From assembly GCA_021841935.1 (NCBI GenBank), contig JAKCDL010000011.1:33000-80755 (forward strand): a stretch of DNA of 47,756 bases, in the 5' to 3' direction. The stretch's first letter is position 1; each line of letters starts with the position of its first letter. This document shows, in pieces, positions 26,821-35,608 of this stretch. The position numbers and the translations under genes are program-made. Below the pieces are notes generated by a model, which worked only from the letters and a program-made list of their open reading frames with translations, did no database searches and was not told the origin of the DNA. The stretch comes from Actinomycetes bacterium. GTDB taxonomy: Bacteria; Actinomycetota; Acidimicrobiia; Acidimicrobiales; Acidimicrobiaceae.

Positions 26821-27819
26821 GTGGAGATCATAGAGTTCAGACCGACGAGGGATCAGTTTGTATATACTTTCGGAGGTAACAAGCCGGCCATGGTAATCAA
26901 GCCGGGAACTGTACTAAAACTCTGGAGCGAGGATGCCTTCAACAACACAATCAAGTCTGTAACTGACCTATCGAGCGAAAAGGTTGATATGAACTTCATC
27001 AACCCGCAGACCGGTCCGTTCTATGTCCAAGGCGCCGAACCCGGGGACACCCTAGTATTGCATATCGTTGACTTGACACCAGCTCGCGACTATGGTGTAT
27101 CCTCTGCGATACCATTCTTCGGGGGATTGACCGCTACTGACCGTACCGCTCTGTTGCATGATCCTCTACCCGATACGACCTGGATCTATGAACTCGATAG
27201 AAGTCGAGGAACTGTAGGGTTCCAAGCGCGCTTTAGCGACTTTGAAGTTGCACTTCCAATCTCGCCGATGCTTGGAACTGTTGGAGTAGCACCAGCAGCC
27301 AATGAAGTTAGGACTTCGCTGACTCCAGAGCGATTTGGTGGCAATATGGATACCCCAGATATGAAGGTTGGAACAACTGTCTATCTAGGAGTCAACGTCG
27401 AGGGTGCTCTCTTTTCTATAGGTGATGGTCACTACCGCCAGGGAGAGGGTGAATCGTGCGGCACAGCGGTCGAGGGTGCCATGGACTCGACTATCATCGT
27501 CGAGCTCATCAAAGGAAGTGCACCTCTCTGGCCTCGACTTGAGACCGACGATGAAATCATAACGGTAGGTTCATCGCGCCCCCTAGAGGACTCTTGGAGG
27601 ATTGCGAACGTTGAGATGGTTCGTTGGCTAGAAGAGCTTTTTGGTCTCCACACAATGGATGCATACCAACTCCTTTCTCAGACCTCGAAGGTGCCAGTAG
27701 CCAATGTCGTAGACATTAACTACTCAATGACAGCCAAAGTACCAAAGGGATTGATACCTAAGATCGCTCCATACGACGGTATGCGTGAGCACCTTCTTGA
27801 GGTTGCTCGGTCGATCTAG
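26821..27819 (+). CDS. Formamidase/acetamidase family amidohydrolase
   Basis: FmdA/AmdA-type enzyme releasing ammonia from formamide, acetamide or a related short amide; 332 residues, somewhat short of the roughly 400 typical of fungal-type formamidases. Family regions seen: VIKPGTVLKLWSEDAF, NPQTGPFYVQGAEPGDTL (beta-sheet metal/core region), PMLGTVGVAP, ERFGGNMDTPDM and FSIGDGHYRQGEGE (the metal-site D-H-x-Q-G-E). GTG 26821 is preferred to GTG 26749 because AAAAGGAG lies 9 bases before it and the 24 extra residues would be a Lys/Glu-rich tail outside the fold. Together with the RutB-like hydrolase it points to scavenging of amide nitrogen. Confidence 0.88.
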   Translation: MEIIEFRPTRDQFVYTFGGNKPAMVIKPGTVLKLWSEDAFNNTIKSVTDLSSEKVDMNFINPQTGPFYVQGAEPGDTLVLHIVDLTPARDYGVSSAIPFFGGLTATDRTALLHDPLPDTTWIYELDRSRGTVGFQARFSDFEVALPISPMLGTVGVAPAANEVRTSLTPERFGGNMDTPDMKVGTTVYLGVNVEGALFSIGDGHYRQGEGESCGTAVEGAMDSTIIVELIKGSAPLWPRLETDDEIITVGSSRPLEDSWRIANVEMVRWLEELFGLHTMDAYQLLSQTSKVPVANVVDINYSMTAKVPKGLIPKIAPYDGMREHLLEVARSI

Positions 27820-28622
27820 TATGGGCGATCTGGACCCCTCCAAAGAACTAGAAATTGAGATGATATCTTTAACTAAATGGGTAGTTGAAGGGAAATGTTA
27901 TCTATAGTTATCGGGGTGTATTTGGCTACTACTCCGTCGCGAAGGTGATTAAAGTCGCTTGGCAATGATCCTAAGCCACCAAAGACACGATTGATTACCC
28001 TGCGAATTTGCCCAAAAGTACTTTGATCACTTTAGGTGGGAGCGTGGAGATCTAGCAACGGTGGCCCTAGTGCCATTGGGCCTTGGAGGGCAATTCGCTG
28101 CAATGATAGCGATGGTCGCTTTGGAGGTTATGTATATCAGGTTATTGAGTGGGGATGGGTGCTTGGCGGCGCCCATTGCACCTGTCCCCACTCTTTCCAG
28201 TTGCGATAGATCAACTAGAGCTTAAGCGGCAGCAAGCAGCTGGTGATTTGCCTAGCTGATGCTCCTTCGGCTTTGGTCTTAGTAGATAATCAACGAGAAG
28301 CATCGATGAATCGTTGCCATCTCCCCAAGGGCCCTAATAGCTGAGGCGTATCACTACATGTTCATTTCAACCTTTATTCGCGACCCATTGCACTTATGAC
28401 GATCTTTGTATGAATTTGATCGCAGTTGTCATTTGAGGTTAAGTGCGCCAAATGATTGATTCAGATAGATCTTTCAGGTCTCATCCATTTCGGCAGTGCC
28501 AAAAGGAGTGACCTTCAAAGGTACTTCGAAGCTGCAACGGTCAAGTTGGGATTTCAAATAGTGAATCGCGGCTCTCTTTATTGATCGTTTGCTGCAAATA
28601 AATTAGGGGGACTTATTTAACT
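27820..28622. other. Long intergenic with one strong hairpin
   Basis: 803 bases without a supported gene. The only clear structure is the 16-bp inverted repeat listed next. GGGGGA lies at the right end, upstream of the SDR start. I see no tRNA and no known riboswitch core. Confidence 0.45.
28147..28193. repeat. 16-bp inverted repeat / hairpin
   Basis: GAGTGGGGATGGGTGC (28147-28162) pairs along its whole length with GCACCTGTCCCCACTC (28178-28193) through two G-U wobbles, with a 15-base GC-rich loop. It is some 330 bases past the formamidase and 430 before the SDR, with no T-run. The wobble positions show the stem would be continuous as RNA but not as DNA cruciform, which hints at a transcribed structure. 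Confidence 0.65.
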
Positions 28623-29390
28623 ATGAGTAAAAATGTGCGAGTTGCTCTCGTAACGGGTGCAGGATCGGAGAGTGGCATCGGCTTTGCGATCGCTAAAGAG
28701 CTCACAGTCGATCATGATGTCGTTGTTGTCACCTCTACTACGGAGAGGATCTACGATCGTGCTAAAGAATTAACTTCACCGAGCTGCCAAGGCGTCGGTT
28801 TCATCTGTGACCACACGGACGAGGTTGCAGTTTTAGAGCTATTCCAGAAGATATCCGAACTTGGCACTGTCAAAACTCTCGTTAACAACGCTGGGATGGT
28901 ACAAGTTGGACAGAGCGAAGAGTTCCCCCAAAGTCACGAGATCGAACTTGATACTTGGAATAAGTCGATTGCACGCAACCTAACCACAGCACTTCTAGCA
29001 ACAAGATCTGCCTTGGCGATAATGCGTCCTCAAAGATTCGGCCGAATTATAAATATTGGTTCCACCACTGGTTTTATTCAAACCAACGTCGGCGAAGTCG
29101 CCTATGCCTCAGCTAAAGCCGCAATGGTGGGAATGACAAAGACGGTTGCCCTAGAGAATGCAACACTCGGTATTACCTGTAACGCAATTGCCCCGGGTTG
29201 GATTGCGACTCCTTCATCCACCGAAGAGGAGATACGGCACGGTTCCGCAACACCGATAGGTCGAAGTGGACGCCCCGACGAGATAGCATCTCTCGCTCGT
29301 TATCTAGCCTCGGAGGGGTCATCGTACCTAACGGGCCAGATAATCGTCGTTGATGGTGGCAATAGCTTGATCGAGGGACTTTCACGTTAG
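28623..29390 (+). CDS. SDR family oxidoreductase (FabG-like)
   Basis: Classical SDR, 255 residues, with TGAGSESGIGFAIA (a two-residue expansion of the usual TGxxxGIG loop), CDHTDE, NNAGMV, the catalytic Ser in NIGSTTG, YASAKAAM (Tyr/Lys) and NAIAPGWIATPS. GGGGGA lies about 12 bases upstream of the ATG. It is isolated between two long spacers, so it is not in an operon. The MarR gene follows in convergent orientation, about 185 bases away. The insertion in the cofactor loop is uncommon and may shift cofactor preference. Confidence 0.88.
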   Translation: MSKNVRVALVTGAGSESGIGFAIAKELTVDHDVVVVTSTTERIYDRAKELTSPSCQGVGFICDHTDEVAVLELFQKISELGTVKTLVNNAGMVQVGQSEEFPQSHEIELDTWNKSIARNLTTALLATRSALAIMRPQRFGRIINIGSTTGFIQTNVGEVAYASAKAAMVGMTKTVALENATLGITCNAIAPGWIATPSSTEEEIRHGSATPIGRSGRPDEIASLARYLASEGSSYLTGQIIVVDGGNSLIEGLSR

Positions 29391-29574
29391 TAGCGAGTAA
29401 GAACCTCGACTTAGTTAACTTGGGTTTGTTAGCTCCACGGAGCGACGAGCGACCTTTGGAGCCTAATCGAGCTGATTTGAGCTGCGACTCCAAGTATTAG
29501 AGACGGCAAAGGAATTATGCCGACGATCAAGAGGTGTTCGAACTTCTCTACGGTGAGGCCGTAGGTCCGTTACC

Positions 29575-30078
29575 TCAACGCCACTTAGCGGCAGTTAGCT
29601 TCTCTAGATCTGAGAGGCTCATCGTATTGACTACTCCAATGAGCTGATTGAGTGCGGGAATGGCCCTTTGAATGGCCTCTTCCGCCTCATCGGGGAGATT
29701 TGCCATCGCAGCCTCTAGTAGAGAGGTTCGGTGATCGCTGAGAGTAGAAAGTATTGCTCTTCCGCGTTCGGTAAGTGATAGCTCTCCGACGCGTCTATCA
29801 GAGATTGTTGCACTCCTTTGAACCACTCCAAGACCCAAAAGGCGCTTTACGATGGTTGAGGCTGTATTTGGCGCTATCGAGAGTGCATCTGCTGCATGAC
29901 CGACCCTTACCCCTTCGTGGTCGGCGACGTACCTTAGAAATTCATACTCTGAGGTTGTAAAGACGCGATCAGAGAAGAGATCGTGCTGAGTTCGGCGCAT
30001 TACTCGCCTTAGATTTGCGATCGTCTTCGTCAATTCAATTGCGGTTGTTTGACGGTTGGGGTTGGCCATCTCTGTCAT
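29575..30078 (-). CDS. MarR family transcriptional regulator
   Basis: Winged-helix repressor, 167 residues. The DNA-binding part (about 45-115) includes EYEFLRYVADHEGVRVG, APNTASTIVKRLLGLG (recognition helix) and ISDRRVGELSLTERG (wing with the conserved D-R-R). I used the ATG giving MTEMANPN; the longest open frame would extend across the divergent promoter. The gene is divergent from the DHA2 efflux pump and probably represses both in the absence of a toxic ligand, the standard MarR/efflux arrangement. Confidence 0.92.
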   Translation of the reverse strand: MTEMANPNRQTTAIELTKTIANLRRVMRRTQHDLFSDRVFTTSEYEFLRYVADHEGVRVGHAADALSIAPNTASTIVKRLLGLGVVQRSATISDRRVGELSLTERGRAILSTLSDHRTSLLEAAMANLPDEAEEAIQRAIPALNQLIGVVNTMSLSDLEKLTAAKWR

Positions 30079-30105
30079 ATCTGATAGTTTATTCTGTGAC
30101 AGATA
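30076..30105. promoter_or_regulatory. Candidate MarR operator in the divergent promoter
   Basis: TATCTG (30078-30083) and CAGATA (30100-30105) form an inverted repeat next to the marR start codon, inside the 206-base divergent spacer, with TGTCA and TGACA beside the arms. Position and symmetry suit autorepression. This is inference from layout. Confidence 0.35.
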
Positions 30106-30284
30106 TATTTCTATAGTAAGAGTTATACCAACTCCAATGGCAGTTGGCCATCGGAGTTGCACTGCGTATTCGGACCGTAGATAGTCTTCGATTGCCGCTT
30201 TTTATAAGAGAAGGGCAAGAGGTAGAGCGTTCCGCCTCTTTCTATGGAAGAACGATTTTTCAGAAGATAATTTGTAGGTACTTG

Positions 30285-32027
30285 ATGATTAGTGAAAAGA
30301 AGATAGCGAATAAAGGCTCTGACTCTTATAAGTGGATCGCACTCTCCAATACAACGCTCGGTGTGCTTATGGCGACGATCGACTCCTCTATCACCCTCAT
30401 TGCGCTACCGAATATCTTTAGAGGCATCGGCCTTGATCCCCTTGCCCCTGGCAATAGCTTTTACTTGCTCTGGATGATCCTCGGATTCCTAATCATCACG
30501 AGTGTCTTGGTAGTTAGTCTCGGTCGCCTTGGTGACATCTTCGGTAGGGTAAAGATGTACAACCTTGGCTTTGTCATATATACCGTTGCCTCGTTGATAT
30601 TGACGGTCGATCCATATCACGGACGAAGTGGAGCGCTATATCTAATAATCTTCAGGCTTCTCCAAGGGGTTGGATCTGCCTTCTTAGTCGCAAACGCATC
30701 TGCAATCCTAGCCGATGCATTTCCTGCTAACCAGCGCGGAATGGCCCTTGGTATAAATCAAGTAGCAGGCATTAGTGGATCATTTATCGGTCTCGTTTTA
30801 GGTGGCCTACTAGCTCCAATCGATTGGAGATTGATCTTTTTGATCTCGGTTCCAATTGGGATCTTTGGGACCATTTGGGCCTATCTCAAGCTCGAGGAGC
30901 GAGGGGTTCGCAAACCTGCCAAGATCGACTGGGTCGGTAACGTCACCTTTGCACTCGGCTTTGTCTTAGTTATGGTTGGAATCACCTATGGGATCCAACC
31001 ACACGGCAAGAGTTCAACGGGTTGGACATCACCACTCGTCTTAGGAGAACTGCTATCTGGTATCGCCCTATTTGCAATCTTCGTAGCTGTAGAGACAAAG
31101 AGTGACCACCCGATGTTTCGAATAAGCCTCTTCAAGATACGAGCTTTCTCCTTTGGTACTATCTCAACTTTCTTGGTCTCTGTCTCTAGGGGCGGATTGA
31201 TGTTCATGCTGATCATTTGGCTTCAAGGTATCTGGCTACCCCTACATGGCTATAGCTTTGAGGCAACGCCGCTTTGGGCGGGGATCTATATGTTGCCTCT
31301 AACGATAGGCTTCCTGATTGCTGGACCCCTGTCAGGGTACTTCTCGGACAAGATCGGTCCGAGGATCTTTGCTACAGTTGGTCCGATCGGAACCGCTCTC
31401 GCCTTTGTGGCATTTCTATTTCTACCGGTCAACTTCCCCTACGCCGCCTTCGCAATTATCTTGCTAATTTCCGGACTCTCTCAGGGCCTCTTCGCCTCTC
31501 CAAACCGCGCAGCGGTGATGAATTCACTCCCACCCGCTGACAGAGGAGTCGGCGGAGCTATGAACTCTACCTTCCAGAACTCCGCTCAAGTCTTTTCGAT
31601 CGGAATCTTCTTTTCGCTGATGATCGCTGGTCTATCGGCGACTCTTCCCTCGGCCCTAACTAAGGGGTTGACCTCTCACGGGGTCAAGTTAGCAGCGGCA
31701 AGTGCCCTCTCTCATGTCCCACCTGTATCGGTTCTCTTCTCTGCCCTACTCGGTTATAACCCAATAGCTAAGTTGCTGGGGCCAGCAGCGCTAGCGCAGA
31801 TACCAAAAAGTGACGTTACGGCTCTTACAGGTAGAGGGTTCTTCCCTCAATTGATATCACTTCCCTTTGCCTCTGGAATCCGAGAGGCCTTTATCTTCGC
31901 TGTAGTAGCCTGTAGCGTTGCCGCGATCATATCTTGGGCCAGAGGAAGCTCCAGGGCTGCTGCTCCTGGCGATCAAAGTCAAGCCATTGAAGATGCTTCG
32001 GCGGTGCAGGATATCTCAATCGATTAA
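30285..32027 (+). CDS. DHA2 family MFS efflux transporter (14 TM, EmrB/QacA type)
   Basis: Multidrug-type proton antiporter, 580 residues, inner membrane, about 14 helices. Signs are the N-terminal LMATIDSSITLIALPNI (DHA2 helix 1, carrying the conserved D-x-x-I-V/T-N-V-A-L-P-type motif), SLGRLGDIFGR (motif A), and the motif C-like GSFIGLVLGGLLAPIDW before RLIFLISVPIG. Start MISEKK is chosen because upstream codons run into the marR promoter. It is controlled by the divergent MarR gene. The long periplasmic or cytoplasmic stretch around residues 475-545 is longer than in most DHA2 proteins. Confidence 0.92.
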   Translation: MISEKKIANKGSDSYKWIALSNTTLGVLMATIDSSITLIALPNIFRGIGLDPLAPGNSFYLLWMILGFLIITSVLVVSLGRLGDIFGRVKMYNLGFVIYTVASLILTVDPYHGRSGALYLIIFRLLQGVGSAFLVANASAILADAFPANQRGMALGINQVAGISGSFIGLVLGGLLAPIDWRLIFLISVPIGIFGTIWAYLKLEERGVRKPAKIDWVGNVTFALGFVLVMVGITYGIQPHGKSSTGWTSPLVLGELLSGIALFAIFVAVETKSDHPMFRISLFKIRAFSFGTISTFLVSVSRGGLMFMLIIWLQGIWLPLHGYSFEATPLWAGIYMLPLTIGFLIAGPLSGYFSDKIGPRIFATVGPIGTALAFVAFLFLPVNFPYAAFAIILLISGLSQGLFASPNRAAVMNSLPPADRGVGGAMNSTFQNSAQVFSIGIFFSLMIAGLSATLPSALTKGLTSHGVKLAAASALSHVPPVSVLFSALLGYNPIAKLLGPAALAQIPKSDVTALTGRGFFPQLISLPFASGIREAFIFAVVACSVAAIISWARGSSRAAAPGDQSQAIEDASAVQDISID

Positions 32028-32251
32028 CCTTTGGTACCTATAAACCATGCGTCACCGACTTCAACAGCCTGCGTTTCGTAGTCATACCTCAAGAAAGGGT
32101 TAACTCTCATGTTTAGGGTTTATCGATTTGAAACCTTTGAATAGGTAGTTATAAAGTTCAAAGATCTCAGAGTTCACTGCCATTCGATATATTTTTGGCA
32201 GAACTGACGGAATTAATATTTAGATAACAAGCTGTCGATACCTTCACTGCC

Positions 32252-33358
32252 ATGTTAGATAAAAACCTTCAAAGAAATAAGACCGGGCTCAAGCTAGGTG
32301 TCATCACATCTGGATTGGCCGTCGTCCTTGCCAGTTGCGGTAGCAGTGGTAGTGCACTTAGCAGTGCAGGATCCTCGAGCGCGTCCTCTCAAGGGTCGCA
32401 GTTGCCATCGGCAACGACTACTTCTGGGTCGTCAACGAGTAGTGCTGTTACTGCAGGGTCATCGACGCCTCAGTCGTCCTCTTCAACTGCGACAACAGCA
32501 TTGAACCCACAACCCGTCTCAGGCTCTTTCCCGTTAGGTGATGGTAAAGTTCTGTATGGTTCAGCCGCCGTCGGCTACGTTGACAGTTGTGGACTAAACA
32601 ACACTAACACCCGTAAGGTTCATGGCGGACCTTGGATCAACACAGCAAACAATACGTGGACTCCATCGGCCAAGGTAGTTGTCCAGGGTAATAACTACTA
32701 TCCATCGGCATACTTTCATATGAGCGTTGCAAATGGAATTAGGACTGTAGCAACAGATTCAGTGCCAGTTGGTATGCCAGTAGGAACGTACCCTATTTCA
32801 CCGAATGATCCAGCGTATCAGTATGGCAAGAACCCCAATCACATTATACCTAACGCTCTATCGATCACCCTTCCAGCCTCTCCCGTAGTTGCAAGTTCGC
32901 CTTCGTGTCTTCCACAAGGTCCAATCGGCGTCCTAACTAACGGTGTCTTGCTCTTCAATGCCCTTGACGCAGGTGCTCTCGATGCCGCAGCTCACGAAGT
33001 CCAAGACGTATGTGGTGGACACCCAGATGCATTTGGAACTTACCACTACCATAACATTTCGCCCTGTATCCTGAATAATACCAAGGGCTCATCTACTCTG
33101 GTCGGCTATGCGCTAGATGGATTTGGAATCTACGTTGAGAGAAACAGTGACGGCTCATTGGTGACTAATTCACAACTCGATCAATGCCACGGTCGCATTT
33201 CGCCAGTTGAGTGGGATGGGAAAGTCGTCGACATGTACCACTACGACGCTACAAACGAGTACCCCTATACCCTTGGGTGCTTTGCCGGTACAGTAACTAG
33301 CGCCGCCGCCTCATCGATCGGGGATGCACCCAACACCCTCGTTCAGAAGCAAGGGTAG
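32252..33358 (+). CDS. YHYH-domain lipoprotein
   Basis: Exported lipoprotein, 368 residues. The signal peptide ends in the lipobox VLASC near residue 30. Then comes a roughly 55-residue Ser/Thr/Gln linker of low complexity, then the YHYH domain with PDAFGTYHYHNISPC near residue 268, plus LDGFGIYVERNSDG and LDQCHGRISPVEWDG. YHYH proteins are a widespread family of unknown function; the His/Tyr cluster suggests metal binding. No Shine-Dalgarno is seen before the ATG, so the message may be leaderless. Flanking genes give no functional hint. Confidence 0.9.
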   Translation: MLDKNLQRNKTGLKLGVITSGLAVVLASCGSSGSALSSAGSSSASSQGSQLPSATTTSGSSTSSAVTAGSSTPQSSSSTATTALNPQPVSGSFPLGDGKVLYGSAAVGYVDSCGLNNTNTRKVHGGPWINTANNTWTPSAKVVVQGNNYYPSAYFHMSVANGIRTVATDSVPVGMPVGTYPISPNDPAYQYGKNPNHIIPNALSITLPASPVVASSPSCLPQGPIGVLTNGVLLFNALDAGALDAAAHEVQDVCGGHPDAFGTYHYHNISPCILNNTKGSSTLVGYALDGFGIYVERNSDGSLVTNSQLDQCHGRISPVEWDGKVVDMYHYDATNEYPYTLGCFAGTVTSAAASSIGDAPNTLVQKQG

Positions 33359-33752
33359 GGATTAGCCATCCACTAAGCTCGCTAGAGGTTGATCTTTTGG
33401 CTTCGATCTAGATGTCTTGAATCTGGCAAGCAGATTATGGGGTAAGAGATACCAACTTTGCTAGGTGGAGCAATCGATGGCAGTGGCGGTGAAGATCTGC
33501 TGGGACCTCCAGATAAGTTTCGTACCTTTTTTGGAGGTTTGCCAAGTGCTTGATCGCAGTGTCGCTCTTTTTGCCCCAGCCTTTAGGCGTAGATCTTTTT
33601 CACCATTGCTCGACACGTAGAGCCATGACGCTTGACCTTGGAGATACAAGGTTGATCGGCTGCCTTCGAAATTCTCGGGTGTCTCCTTTACCGATTGAAG
33701 TTATTTTTCAATTACCCTTGATGGAGCGAAACCTTCGAGAATTGAGCAGTTG
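33359..33752. other. Intergenic, nothing recognised
   Basis: 394 bases between the lipoprotein and the methyltransferase gene. No terminator-like hairpin with a T-run and no supported small frame. Confidence 0.4.
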
Positions 33753-34931
33753 ATGGAAGAAGTAGAGATTTTACGACCCGCGAGTGGTGGGGGAGTTGCC
33801 CGCTTAGAAGACGGTAAGACTATCTTTGTCAGAAACTCAATTGATGGAGAGAGGGTTCGCGTAAGAATTGATCGCGAGCGATCAAAGGTTGCATTTGGAA
33901 GCGCCATCGAGGTAATCGAAACCTCGAAAGACCGAGTGACACCAAAGTGTCTTCACTATGGGGTCGATGAGTGTGGAGGCTGCGACCTTCAGCATATGAA
34001 CTACGCGCATCAACTTCAATGGAAAGAGGCTATCGTCGCCTCAGCATTAAGAAAGTTTTCTGATGTGATTGCTCCTATCGTCTCCGTCGAAGAAGATCAA
34101 CTCAGGTTTCGTACTCGAATTCGCCTACGCAGTGATGAAGATGGACGCGCCTCTTTTGATCGCCGTCACAGCAACGACCCAATCGCTATTGATGACTGTG
34201 TTATCGCAGATGAGAGATTCAGTGACGCCTTTAGGGCTACCTGGCCTGAAAATAGCTCGATAGAGCTACGGGGCCTCGATGAATTTCCATTCGCCGTTGT
34301 AAAAGAAGACGCTGAGAGCGAAGAGTACATGCTCTTTGATCTAAATGGCGATGAGATCGAGGATGAGATTGTTTCGCAGGTGACAGTGAATGGGCAAGAG
34401 TACCAAGTCTCTGCAATGTCATTTTGGCAGTCGCACCGACTAGCTCCCCAGATCATCTCTGACCAGGTCCTTACCGCTACTCGTGGCGAGCACTTCGACG
34501 AGATCTTCGAACTTTATTGCGGAGTAGGGCTACTTAGCAAGCAGTTGATATACGTCGGGGGAATTCTAGGTGCATATACCCTCGTGGAATCTTCTTACGA
34601 TGCATTAGGTGACGCGGATGAGAACCTCTCGGGTTACGACGATGTTGAACTCGTTCAAGGTCGCGTCGATCGCTTTAAATTTCCAAAAGGAAAGGGGAGT
34701 CGACTATTGGTGATGGATCCACCTCGAAGTGGCCTCGACTCCAAGATTACCGCAGAGATCCTTCGCCACCAATTCGCGAAGATAATTTATGTCAGCTGCG
34801 ACGGCTCAACACTAAATCGCGACCTTGAAACTCTTAGTGAAAGGTACGACGTCACCTCGATCACGCCTCTCGACCTATTTCCACAGACCGAACACTTGGA
34901 GTACGTCGCTGTTTTGGAGCCAAAGCCGTAA
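33753..34931 (+). CDS. RNA (uracil-5-)-methyltransferase, RlmD/TrmA family
   Basis: SAM-dependent m5U methyltransferase, 392 residues. An N-terminal TRAM-like barrel (about 1-60, ASGGGVARLEDGKTIFV) is followed by the [4Fe-4S] cysteines in CLHYGVDECGGCDLQH plus a later DDCVIAD. The catalytic domain has ELYCGVGLLSKQL (SAM loop), VMDPPRSGLD and YVSCDGSTLNRDL (catalytic Cys). It modifies a specific uridine in 23S rRNA, or in tRNA; the target cannot be separated by eye. The first Cys spacing is x7 instead of the more usual x5. ATG is taken over the TTG immediately upstream. It appears monocistronic. Confidence 0.92.
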   Translation: MEEVEILRPASGGGVARLEDGKTIFVRNSIDGERVRVRIDRERSKVAFGSAIEVIETSKDRVTPKCLHYGVDECGGCDLQHMNYAHQLQWKEAIVASALRKFSDVIAPIVSVEEDQLRFRTRIRLRSDEDGRASFDRRHSNDPIAIDDCVIADERFSDAFRATWPENSSIELRGLDEFPFAVVKEDAESEEYMLFDLNGDEIEDEIVSQVTVNGQEYQVSAMSFWQSHRLAPQIISDQVLTATRGEHFDEIFELYCGVGLLSKQLIYVGGILGAYTLVESSYDALGDADENLSGYDDVELVQGRVDRFKFPKGKGSRLLVMDPPRSGLDSKITAEILRHQFAKIIYVSCDGSTLNRDLETLSERYDVTSITPLDLFPQTEHLEYVAVLEPKP

Positions 34932-35608
34932 TTTCACTCGCTGAAATAGATTCCCCAACGGCGATGCGTTGAACGAGACGCAACTAATCGTTCTACGACA
35001 AGTAGCTAACGTCTATATCGTTGACGGTCCCTAGCATTAGGAGTCCAATCCGCAGCGGTAGTGTGGAGTTTCTTTGAGCTCTGGCACAGTATCGACGAAC
35101 CTATTGCGGCGAATTCAACGGATGAGACTTATTATCCTGCGCTGCTTTGAATCTCAATTGGGGCAGAGGCTATTCGCCTCTGCCCCAATTGCTCATCGAC
35201 CCATATCGAGTACCACCTTGATTGACGGCCAAGGGTAGCGCCTCTAATAGAAGCGGGTAATTGAAGCGGTGAGAGCGAATCGCAATATTTGCCAGCTAAG
35301 TCAACATGAGCTGTTTTTCGACCTCTTTCATGTGCTCTTTCGTGAGCTTCGCCATTTCAGTATGAAGCCATTGTCAAAGCTCTAAGCCTGAGACGCACTG
35401 TCACTTATAGACGTTATAAATCTATTTAAACCTATATGCTGGCGAATAAGAAAGACGAAATTTTTAGCGTGTTTTAGTCTCTTTATATATTCATTTTCGT
35501 GGAAAAAAGTATCGTATTTTCAAGTTTTGTTCAACTAAGACCTGACAATCGTCGATATCATCTTCTAAAGGTTTATCGAGGATTTGGTTGTGGAAGAAGG
35601 TTCTGACC
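34932..35608. other. Intergenic holding a strong hairpin
   Basis: 677 bases between the methyltransferase and the EAL gene. Besides the 16-bp hairpin there is an AT-rich stretch (about 35400-35510) that probably contains the EAL promoter. AAGAAGG precedes the chosen GTG start. Confidence 0.45.
35155..35191. terminator. Perfect 16-bp hairpin, probable U-less terminator
   Basis: CAATTGGGGCAGAGGC and GCCTCTGCCCCAATTG pair without mismatch around the 5-base loop TATTC. It lies 224 bases past the methyltransferase stop, with no T-run. Such hairpins often end transcripts in actinobacteria. Confidence 0.55.
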
